This document shows, piece by piece, positions 33,676 to 44,209 of a DNA stretch of 64,000 bases. The notes below the pieces were generated by a model. That model ran no database searches. It was not told where the DNA came from and saw only the letters and a list, made by a program, of their open reading frames with translations. The position numbers and the translations under genes were made by a program. Origin of the DNA: Bactericera cockerelli (taxonomy: Eukaryota > Arthropoda > Insecta > Hemiptera > Triozidae); assembly GCA_024516035.1 (NCBI GenBank), contig CM044958.1, positions 9,274,225 to 9,338,224 of the forward strand, in the 5' to 3' direction. The stretch's first letter is position 1; each line of letters opens with the position of its first letter.

Positions 33676-33771
33676 ATATTGATTATTTATAGAAATATAT
33701 TTAAAAAGGGGGGGGGGGGAAAAAAAGATAGAGATTGTTGTAATAATCTCTGTTTAGAAGATCTTACCGAC

Positions 33772-33925
33772 CTCAGTAGCGTGATCGATAAAGCTAAGGT
33801 GGCGAACTTGTAACCTGGAGGTCGGTGGTTCAAGTCCCGTTTTCAGCGTGGAACAGTGGATTTAGTTAAAAAAGCAAGTTTGTGTAGATGTGATTTCACG
33901 AAAGTGATATCACATAACTTGATGA
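33772..33925 (+). repeat. SINE family C copy, longest
   Basis: This has the same head (GCGTGATCGATAAAGCTAAG), B box GGTTCAAGTCC and a longer body (GATTTAGTTAAAAAAGCAAG). It lies in the same orientation as, and only 100 bp after, the previous copy, with a G-run (33708-33719) between them. Confidence 0.7.
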
Positions 33926-36900
33926 GATAGATGATAAACAAATAAAAATATTATTTTTAAATGATCTTTATAAACCTCTAAGTGGAAATTCCTTCAAAAC
34001 TTTATTTCTACTCATTTTTTAATAAATGAAATCCAATACTGCTGTAATTTAAATCATCAGTAAAAAAAGAAAATCTTAGTCGAACCCCACCCCCGAGAGT
34101 CTTAAGACATCAGAATTTCGTTTGTGCTGAATTGCTGATACTACGTATGTACTTGGTGTTTGATTTATATTCCAGCTGGGGAAATTTCAGCAGAGAGGGG
34201 GAAGGGGGTGCTGGAATAGAAGAGACACCCGTAAAGTCTTGGCTGTCAATGTGTTTTTGCTGATAGGGTATAACCATAATGAGTCCGAACGTTTGCGAAA
34301 TGTCGAAAAAATAAATGACAAACTCTGGTGCTGCTTTCTACCTCATTTCTCCCTCCTATTCTTTATTATCCTCCTCCTTCTACTCATTCTCTTTCTTCTC
34401 CTTCTCCTTCTCCTTCTTTTCCCTTTCCTTCTTCTCCCTCTCCTTCTCTTCTTCCTTTCCTCCTCTTTCATCAATTTCTTCTGCTCCTTCCTCTCTTCCT
34501 GTTACTCCTCCTTCTTCCTCTCCTCCCTTTCTTTTTCTCCTCATTCTCTTCGTCCTTCGTTATCTTTCTTGTTTTTCTTTTCATCGTTATGATTTCTCTT
34601 TCACCTCTTCTTAATCCTGTACACCTAATTCTCTCCTTCTATTTTTCACTGTTTCTCCATCTATCATTCTCAATATTTTCTTCTCCGTTTTCTATATGTA
34701 TAGCTTTCTCTGCTCCACAATTCATATCTCTCTCTTTTTTTGTATTCGTTCTTGATTTTTTCTGTCTCGCTTGGTGCAAAAAACCAATATCACAGCAAAC
34801 GAACGCCGAGTATAAGAGACAGCAAATGGAAAGCAATCATCTGTCTCCCTTCTCCTCCTCCTCCCCTTTCTTTAGAAATGAATGAAGCAGTGATGGTGAG
34901 GCGAAATTGATTCAATGAATATATTTTTGTTTTCTTGCAATCAGGGATATCATTGAATTTTTTTCCTTCTAAAATAACTTTGATTGCTTTGAGTTGTGGG
35001 GAGGAGGAGGAAGGAAGGGTGGGTGGTGGTAAAAAGAAACAGTGGCGGGGGATTTTGTACAATGCTATGCTTTAATGTAACGTGACAGAGATTTCGGAGG
35101 GACTGGGGGAGAGAGAGAGAAGAGAAGAAAAATTAGAGAGGTGGTTGGAGCGGAGGTGATTCATAATTTCATAGAGAGAGACAGAAAATGGCAGAGGATA
35201 GGACTATGAGTGGAAAGACGTGGAGACTGATTTAAGGAAAACTACTCGTAGAATTTGAGGAGAGAGACGGACAGAATAAAGTGTAAGCTTGGGTCACACA
35301 AAGCAAAACGAGCAAGAGATGTAGAGGCACATAATGTATTGCTAACAGATTGGAGTGTATTTCTACGTTACCTGACAGTAACTGACTTGTAAATTGTGCA
35401 TTAGTCCTTCTGGTGTCCTTGTACTAGTCCTGCCTGTAATTTTATTGTCCTATGGTGTCTTTCTTACAGTCCTTTATTGGTAGCCATCCTGCTTTGTCCT
35501 CAATGTCTTTGTACTGGTCCTATCTGTAACTCTCCTGCGCTGTCCTTTACTGCTGTGTATCTTGTGTCTTTGTACTAGTCCTATCCTGTGCTTTACTGGC
35601 ATTTTCATGCTGTGTACCTTGTGTTCTTGAACTAGTCCTATCCCGTAATGATTACAATTATAGAAAGCACAATTATTGTCTCGCTGATGTGTACTCCACA
35701 ATCTGTATCCGTATTTTCAGGTACTATCCGTGTGGCTTCTCTGTATTCTTATATCACAACTTTAGTGGGTAGCTATGTATGACGAGACTCATGTCAAAAA
35801 TTCTTCCTCGTAATGCCACCCCTGGTTGCTATCTATACAATACATTGCCTGGTGGAATCAGTAGTTTGATTGGACCCGTTCGGCACAGCGCAGGTTAACC
35901 TCGACTCACTATGTGCCTATAATTGGCACTACATGTACCAGCGTACCACTACTAACACATCTAATTTGTAGCCACCACTTGCCAGGCCAATAATTATCCG
36001 CCTGTCTAGATGAAGAGTGACATGTGGTGAGTGCAGGATCATTTATCATTCGCAGGCATGGCCGTGGTGGATTTCAAAAATGATGAAAAACGGTCAGGAA
36101 TAATAGTTCCGTCTGATGTATTTGGCGTTTTCCAGTCTCCGTATGTTAACAATGAAAGTTTCAAGCTTTTGTTGAGAAAAAAATAAGCTACTCTAAAATC
36201 AATCACGCTAACAGAATATTTTTAGAAAAAAATTAAACGAACACGTTAATGTAAATTGTTCATACTTCTGGCCTGACCCCCAATCATTGTAAATTTAGTC
36301 CTATGACAAAGTATTGTGAAACAGCTAGATATAATAATTGACTGATATCTGTGTACAATATGTCACTTTTCTGTTCGACTGAGTCTGGGACATTATTTTG
36401 TTGGCAGGATGTCACTTCCATCTCTGACTCTTGCTATATTTTTTTTACCACTCTTGTACTAAGATTAATATTTTGCTCCTCTTGACTTTGCACCTGAACT
36501 CACGGAAACTTTTAATGTATTTCCAGAAAGCTAAGCCCGAGTAAACACAAGAATTAAATCATACTCCTGCGAGTATGCGTTGTCGTCGAAGAGAGAGGGA
36601 ACAGAAGGAGAACGAGGAAAAGAAAGAGGAGAAAGAAGAGGAGGAGGAGAATGAGAAGGAAGAGGAAGAGGATAAGGAAGAGGAGAATGAGAAGGAAGAG
36701 GAAGAGGATTAGGAAGAGGAGAATGAGAAGGAAGAGGAAGAGTAAAAAAGGAGAAGAAAGAGAATATACAAAACATTAACATGGTTTGAAAGGAAAGAGG
36801 AGGAAAATTCAAAAGAGAAATTGGCCGGCTGTACCTAATACTTAACCTGATGTAAGAGCAGCTTAAAAATATTCCGTAAAAAAGAAAGAGAGAGTTAAAA

Positions 36901-38460
36901 TAGAGAAAAAAAGTTGAAGGGTCGATCATCGTGAGAGGGAATTTTTAATGGTCGACTGAAAACTTGGCCTCTTCTGAATATTTCTCCCGTAATCACTGCA
37001 CTTGAGTGATTTTCAACTTTGGGATATTTTGAATCTCTGCCTGTTTACACGTAGGGATTTTAGGGCTGTAGGGATATATTAAAAGTATGATATGGTACTG
37101 GGCTAGAAAATAATATATACAGGTACATACCAGCGTTATTTTTTTTTTTCGTGTTTTTTCATATCCAATTTAGATTGGAAATGGATGGTGGTCCCACAGG
37201 CACAGAATAATTAGTCGGCTCAACGGAGGAGAGCTTGGGTTTTTATTATTATTATTATTAATATCAACATTCAACGAGATTATCATCATCATCATAATTA
37301 ATACTCTGATTATTTTTATTAGAAGAAAAACAACAAAGAAAGATGGAATAACTAACTAGCTGGTTTGATTAGTATACTGTGTTCTTTTGGCAATTCACAT
37401 AGTGAGCAGTTCACTAATAAAATATATTAATTTTCCCCCTCAGAAACCTTCCAATTCAGCACTAACATTAGTATTTATCATTGCTTTTATTTATCATATG
37501 CATACATGACCAGTATACTAGTGTACAGTATACCGTTTCGGCATTAATTTTATTATTATCATAATCAATATCACCATCATCATCATCATGTACATTAATT
37601 TTTTGTACAATTTCCTGCCTCCCGAAAATCCCACTATTCAGAGCTCTCCGCAGAGCTGGTTCGATGTATTTACATAATGTAGATAGCCCCGCTCTGTAAC
37701 GTGTAAATTACCTCTCTGGGTTTTCAGTAATGTGTTTTTGGGTGTGTTTTCATCACACTTGATGGCGCACCAGTGGGGGGGGGGGGGTAATGACTGAGCT
37801 CAAGTGTCTTCATGTGTGATGAATGTTGCAGGCCAATGTTGTGTTCAGGTGGAACTAGCTGCCGGTTGTTCTAGTGTGGATTTGTTTCTTCTTCTTTTTT
37901 TTTTTCTCTCTCTCTCTCTCCTCGTCAAAATGTAATTTGTATTTTATTTATTACTTCCGACCAAATCTAGTTTTTTTTCTTTCAACTATCAAAAATCATT
38001 CCTCTGAAATAATTTCAGAAGTATTATTTTCGTCAAGTTTCAATGAGTATGGAGAAGCATGATCCAATTATTCAAGTTGAAAGTATAATTATCTAATACA
38101 TCTTCTCACATTTTTTTTTAGTTTAAACTGATTAAATCTGATAATAGTGTTTGTATTTCTCTGTCAGATCGATTGCCAAGTTCCATGAAACTCGATTTTT
38201 GTAAATTGATCAGGTTGATGTTCTTCTAGTCCAGTAATTGTCTTAAAATACTCAGTATAATCAGTATATCAGTATAAACAGAAATACTGTAAATGAATAG
38301 TCAAAGATATTTTCTACAGTTGATTCTCATGTATAATGTTTCCAAGAACTTTCACAACAGGAGTTTTTTTGTAGCTAGAGGTGAGCATGAACATAACCAT
38401 GAACGATCAAGTGATACTGTATTGAATAGTTCAAATTTATGCCTTTTCATTGTTATTTAG
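33926..38460. other. No gene recognised; low-complexity DNA
   Basis: A pyrimidine-rich tract lies at 34345-34570 and a purine-rich one at 36590-36760 (duplicated GAGAATGAGAAGGAAGAGGA). Degenerate GTCCTTGTACTAGTCCT-like repeats lie at 35400-35660. Other stretches are (TTA)n at 37239, a G-run at 37778 and T/CT runs at 37890. The word CAGTATATCAGTATAAACAG at 38264 recurs at 60476 beside the hammerhead motif. Confidence 0.5.
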
Positions 38461-38575
38461 AATTCAGGTATACGGGACGCACTTGGGCTATTACTTGGGA
38501 CGCACATGGGTTGTACCCTTCAAATACCCGGGACGCACTTGAGTTAAAAAAGTTCCCTTCGGACGCACTTGGGAA
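38461..38575 (-). repeat. GGACGCACTTGG short repeat, four copies
   Basis: GGACGCAC(T/A)TG occurs four times at about 38476, 38499, 38531 and 38561. On the minus strand it falls in the end of a 92-codon frame and reads as a repeated QVRPK-like motif. I cannot tell whether that frame is used. Confidence 0.6.
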
Positions 38576-41276
38576 TCACCGGCTAGAGGAGACGTCAAAA
38601 GTTTAATGCATTTAAAAATGTCGTCCTCTTTATGCTGCTTCAACACAATCACAGGCATGGTGTTAATTATCATGTGTAATTTTCCTCCCCTAAAATGCAC
38701 AGAACCCATTATTTTGTCGTTTTGTTCAGTCTTGCTCCAAACTTTAAAACAAAAATAAATCTTCATCAAATAGTGTGACTGTCGAGCTAATGACGGTAGA
38801 GAGAGAATGCTCTGAAGAGAAGGAATAAAAAATCTGAAAGGAAATCTTTCATTTCAAAGCCACAATATTTAAAGATGAAGGAGAGCGAAACAAAAGTAAT
38901 GAAGGCAGGGAAGATTATAGGAAACCATTCTCTTTTCTTTCCTCTAAGCCTAATATTCCTTCTCTTCCTCCTGATCCATCTTCTCCTTGCTCTTCCATCC
39001 CTTTGCTTTCTTCTCTCAGCCCTTCCGCTCCTAGAGGGGAGAGGAAGGGCTGTCTATGAGTTCACATCTTCGCTACCGAGGGATATTAGGAGGCTGTCAA
39101 TATTACAGCTAAAAAGAGTAAAACTGATCGCGCAAAGCCTACTGATGAAAACCCTATGTAACAAACTACTGATTGCGGAAATTAAGGTACAACAACCTGT
39201 CTCATCATACTGAGTGTGTTGCTTGTGTGAACCCAATAAATTTTTTTTTGAAATTCATGGGGAGAATTAAGAAGAATTGTACAACTTTTCCCACATTATT
39301 AGTAATATAGTAAGTATTTTGCACCATTAATAATGTACATAAGATAAAAGTAGCAGACAACTATCTTTGAGCAAGGAAGCAACCCTTACCACACTGCTGT
39401 CCCGCCACAGTGGCTTCATATCTTCATATCCCTTGCTATAACCACCAGCGCTCTGGTAGTTACGTCCTTGGGCATAAATATTATAAAGGATCCTAATGTT
39501 GTTTTACAAGCAGACTTCATATCCCTTGCAAGAACTGTTAGCGCTCTAGCAATTACATCCTCGAACAGAAAGGATCTTTAGTTTTATAATCAAGGAGTGG
39601 GCTTGTTCAGGAACAGAACAATCAACTCTTCAGGAGGAAAGGCAGGACATGCCATCCTGTTGGAAATGAAGAATATCTTGCAACAATCAATGGTATCCGT
39701 GTTCTATTTGTTCTCTAATGAAAAGGATACACAGGTACTGAATTACTGATCTGGATAGAGTTGATAGGTAGCTCACCAGTAACTTATTTTCCTGGTTTCG
39801 TACAAGAAGTAATGGAATTGTGTTTGTTCACATGAGCAAGAATTGAGGGAGGATGTTTCATGTATACAGTAGTAGTTGTAATGCCCATTTGTTTTAGTAA
39901 AATCCTTGCTCATGAGAGTTACGATCCTTATGTGTAAATACTTACATGCATACCAAGTCAGAGTTTAGAGGAAGAATTAGGATTATGTCCGTGTACAAGG
40001 GTTCAGGGAGGAAGTTTTATGTTCACAGTAGCAGTGACGATTATTTCTCAAAGATCTTTGCCTTTAAGTGTCAAGGTCCTGACGTTTCAATTCACTACTA
40101 TTTGATTTTTATGGATAAGTTAGTTTAACTTCTTGAAAGTCCAGCGTAAACCTAACGACGCCAAAAATTGACCCAGAAATTGGAGAAATTGTCGATCTTT
40201 TTATACTATGGAATGGACAGTACAAACCGCAATACAGAGAACATAATCTACAGACTTCAATGTCTCTTGTGATAAATTTTCTGAGCATGTTGGTTCTCTT
40301 CTATGCTAATCTGCTAATGTTGAATTTGTAACTCTCAGAGCTGAAGATGCCAAGTGAAACACTGGAGGAAGGAAGTTGCGAAATTTAATGCCGTCACAAA
40401 GAGAGTGTAAAAGTGAAGAAAGCCCTCCGTGAAAGTTTAAGTTTCAGAGAACTTTGTTGGGTGTGTATTTTGCTCTGAAAGTTGCCCGCGTTGTGTTAAC
40501 TGAGGCATTCCGACGATGCTTATTTTCTTGATTGACTAAATTAGTTCCGCCCGAGTGATTAGCTACTTTGTAGATTCTGCTCAGGCCTCATGTGTGTTTT
40601 CCCGCTGGAGCCCGCTTTGTTATTCTCACTAAAAGCATATTCCACCGTCAGCATATTATTGTGAGTTTAAAATTTCGAGATTTCGAAATCTCACTCTCAG
40701 CATATTATTACATAAGCTTGTACATGAGATTCTTGTGAAAGTGTGATTCGGAATTTCCGAGAATCCAGAAATTTACTACTCCTTAATTAACTCATTTTTG
40801 ATATTGTGAACTTAATCACTACTTTTCGATATTGGCTAAGTTTTCTTTTACGTAGCTTCTCTGTCTTCCCCACCTTACTGTTTGTTAAATGATATTTTTT
40901 GTAGAAATAAATACATGGAAACTTGAGAAAAAAGAAAACAAAATCTGTTCCTCTCTACTTTTCTGATCTTTCTTTGATACTAACTAAAGAATATCAATAA
41001 GGATGGCCTTAGGAAAGGTATCTAGCCGTAAAATATTTAAGTACTGCTCGTAGGAGTGCCAGAACCAAACAACCTAAATCGATAGGAAGAGGTTTAACAA
41101 AAATTCGATCCCACTGGAGTGGGAGAAGAGACAAAGTAAAAGAAAATCAACACAGAGATTCAAAAGGTGATTCTACACGGCGATAGTATTTTGCGTCAGA
41201 ATTTCGCGCGTGAGGCCCCGCCATTCTCCTCCATTGTTCCCCGGTCAAGTACCTCGCTGCTCGCTAGTCCTCAGCA
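38576..41276. other. No gene; weak duplication
   Basis: An imperfect repeat of about 110 bp (CTTCATATCCCTTGC...AGCGCTCT) lies at 39416-39590. Otherwise AT-rich DNA. Confidence 0.5.
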
Positions 41277-41371
41277 GAGGAAGATTCTATCTCCTAGCTG
41301 AAACCACACGGGAGACCCAGGCCTGGATTGATGTATTTTCGAGCGACATATCCAGAAATGAATATGCCATT
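41277..41371 (+). CDS. Possible exon, PH-domain C-terminal part
   Basis: The frame reads RGRFYLLAETTRETQAWIDV, which fits the last strand and helix of a pleckstrin-homology domain, with the Trp that is nearly invariant in that helix. A CAG acceptor-like site precedes it (TCCTCAG) and a weak GTAGTT donor-like site follows. No neighbouring exon was found, so it may be a lone exon of a gene with long introns, a pseudogene scrap or coincidence. Confidence 0.25.
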
Positions 41372-43009
41372 TCAAGTAGTTTGACTAACCCTAGTTAAAA
41401 AGTCACTATTTTAGAAATGTCATCTTGAACTTGATCGGTCAGTAGCCATTTGATTGTGCTCAGTTTCGGATGAAATTCTCATTATGCAACCCACTTTTCA
41501 TGTCAACAACTCTATTGATATCAATATTGATGGAGATTTTTGAATTCCCTGTACACTTGGACAGTAAACCTGAACACCACGAGAAGGAATATTATGTTTA
41601 CATGTTTTCTGTGTTTATTTGTCTCTCTGCGGTTAAATGTTTTAAAAAAAAGTCCGACAAATATCGTATAGTTCTCATTTTCCGATAATTTTAATTAATT
41701 TACAAATTAATTTACAAAAAATAAACATGGTAAATATGTTAAAATCTATATAAAAAAAATATCATTGTTTGTGACTTTGTTTTGCTTAAGTAATCATCAT
41801 TTCTTCTAACTTAAAATGTGAAATTACAGACCAGACCTGTGGAAAACGTGGTACCACACATAATACTACTACTATTACTAGTGTTCTTACATTGTTCTGA
41901 GATGATGTACTTTCAAATTGCTCAACATGATGAGAGTGCGTGTATTGCGTACAATGCGTACATTCATTATCATAATAATGTCAACAATGCTGATGATGTT
42001 GATATAAATCTTGATAATTGTAATGATAATGACAATGATTTTGACGTTCAAGTTAATAATGATGTTGGTGATATTGCTAATGTTTAACATGATAATGTTG
42101 AGGATGAGTCGAGATATTGTTGAATTTTGAGTGCTGATAATTCTACTGTGATGTTAAGGGTGATTGTGTTGGTGTTGATGATGCTGTAATCAATGTACTT
42201 TTGTGGACGATGATAGTGTTGAAAATGATGTTGATATTTTTGGTAATGATGATGGTGATACTGAGGATTATTAGGTCTATACTAATGATAATGATGTTGT
42301 TGTTGTTCATCATCCATCGCCGCATTCCTCTGGATCTAACCTCTCCGGTTCTGGTTATTATTTCCAAATCATAATCACCATCAGATGATTCCTTGTTTTC
42401 GACACGGAAAGACTCCCACATCATCATGTGCTTGAGGTTTTGGACTAATGCTCAGTTGGTAATCGTTGGTGGTGCGGTTTCACAGATAATGATAAGCGTC
42501 CGATATTATGTCCCTGTAAGGGAATGAATGGGACGCTCAATTTCGGAGGATTGTTGATTTTTTCAAGAAACCTTTTAATTTTTAAAGTTTGAATGGTTTA
42601 TTTATTGAAGATCTCTTAATAGGTAGAACTCTCGTTTTGTTGGACATGAATATCAAGCTCTTCGGTAAGCGATACTTGGTTTGTTAATTCATTTTTTTTT
42701 TTTTTTTTTTTTAAAAAGGGCAGATTTTTTTTTAATTTTTTTTTTTAATTTACTTATTTATTTAATAACAGGATACATATACAAAGGTATTTTTCCTAAG
42801 CTAAAGCTTCTAAGATCACCATAGTATTAACAGGAAACAGATTTTTCATGCACGTTTCTCTTGCAAAGATGAACGTGGATTCTTTAGAGTATTATCTTTA
42901 TATAAGGCATTCAGTCATGTAGTTGTATTATACCTGTATGTGAACTGTGAAGTCATGTTCAGATAGCATCGAAATAAACTTACCAACACTTAAGGATCCT
43001 TAATCCTCG
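41372..43009. other. No gene; degenerate GAT/AAT repeat
   Basis: Bases 41960-42310 are built from imperfect GATGAT, AATGAT and GTTGAT units. The Asn/Asp-rich open frame there is a product of this repeat. A T-run lies at 42692-42712. Confidence 0.55.
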
Positions 43010-43488
43010 ACATCAAAGACATGCAATTTACTTTCAATTACGAGTATATCCCACATGCCGGACAGTATTGGGCCAAGTCCAAAAGATTTGAATTCAATGA
43101 ATGCACGGAGTAAATTGTTAGGTAGATTATTCATCCAAAACATACCCAGATTAAATAAATTCAGTCTTCGCTCATCTCGTGGTCATAAAAAAATTGCTAG
43201 GCGGATTTGACGTTTCCAGGCTGTGAACCCATGAACCCAGGTGTGGGTAGCATTGGAACCATCGCTCATTACTCCTATCTAACGCTTTATCTTCTGCTTC
43301 ATTTACATTTCTTTAGTACCTCTTCTGTTTAATGCTTCAACTCTGCTCTCCGTAATAGTTTTCGAGTTTTTATTTATACATATTTTTCCATGGAGAGAAA
43401 GGGAGGCTATTCTGTGTACTCTAGTTCCAGCACCATACATCAATATCTGACGCAAATCTAAATTATTATGTAAATATCTGAGTATCAT
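43010..43488 (-). pseudogene. Possible decayed coding remnant, unknown family
   Basis: Two minus-strand frames have protein-like composition: 43303-43488 (contains YGAGTRVHRIASL) and about 43010-43195 (contains RDERRLNLFNLGMFWMNN). They are out of frame with one another. They look like pieces of a mobile-element or gene copy, but I did not recognise a domain. Confidence 0.3.
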
Positions 43489-44150
43489 TTGTTGTTTCTT
43501 GTACGTTTTTTTTTTTTAATTTTTGGTTTTTTTATGTGTTTCTGTTTTACATTTAATCGCTGTTCCTGTACTTATCTACCACCTAAGAGTTAAGTCAGAG
43601 TGTTTGTTCATTCTCTTTTACTCATTATTGTTGTTTTTGCTTTCGTATTTATTCTTCTTCCTCTTTATTTCGTTTCTCATTGTTTGGGAAACATCTAATC
43701 GGTGCCGGAGCGCTTGCTGGGTCTCTGCCGACGTCGAGAAAACCATGATCAAGATATCAAACCGTGAACTGACAGACGGGATCAGTTGTGTGTTTCCTGT
43801 CGTGATCCAGAGATATTAGACGTTGGTTTTGTTGTATGGGAGTTAGTTCGTTGCATTATTTATCATCTATTAGTCTGCAGGGAAAACCCTTGAATCGTTT
43901 GTTGAATGTTTCACTGACATATAATTCTATGCATATTTTTTTAAAATGTGTATCTTATGTATATATACACTACTTTCATGTATTTAGTTTTCTACGATTA
44001 AAGAAATCAAGTATATATCTATGTTGGACGGTACTATTATTATCATCATGCACAAGTATAATTGTACAATTAAAAAATAAATGTTTCGGTTTTTGTTTAT
44101 TGTTTCACTCAGAAGCATGAACTACTGTTTCTAAACTATGATGTATGTAC

Positions 44151-44157
<7 letters not shown>
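43489..44157. other. No gene recognised
   Basis: T-rich and featureless. The plus-strand frames at 43523 and 43836 are hydrophobic by composition only. Confidence 0.45.

Positions 44158-44181
<24 letters not shown>
44158..44181 (-). repeat. Poly-A tail of the RLE retrotransposon
   Basis: A run of about 24 T on the plus strand lies about 30 bases beyond the stop codon of the element ORF. Short 3' UTR plus poly-A marks its 3' end. Confidence 0.85.
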
Positions 44182-44209
44182 GACAAGTTATGTTATATTA
44201 ATTTTTAAT

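Noticed and set aside
34239..34885. Three overlapping Ser/Leu/Phe-rich open frames of up to 185 codons
   Set aside because: They sit on a pyrimidine-rich tract and are open in all three frames, so the openness follows from base composition.
40340..40372. CTGAAGATGCC..GAAAC, resembling a Penelope-type hammerhead
   Set aside because: The bases between the boxes do not pair, and no stem I complement flanks it.
41818..42087. Asn/Asp-rich frame with a hydrophobic start that looks like a secreted acidic protein
   Set aside because: The acidic part is made by degenerate GAT/AAT repeats, and there is no splice or promoter support.
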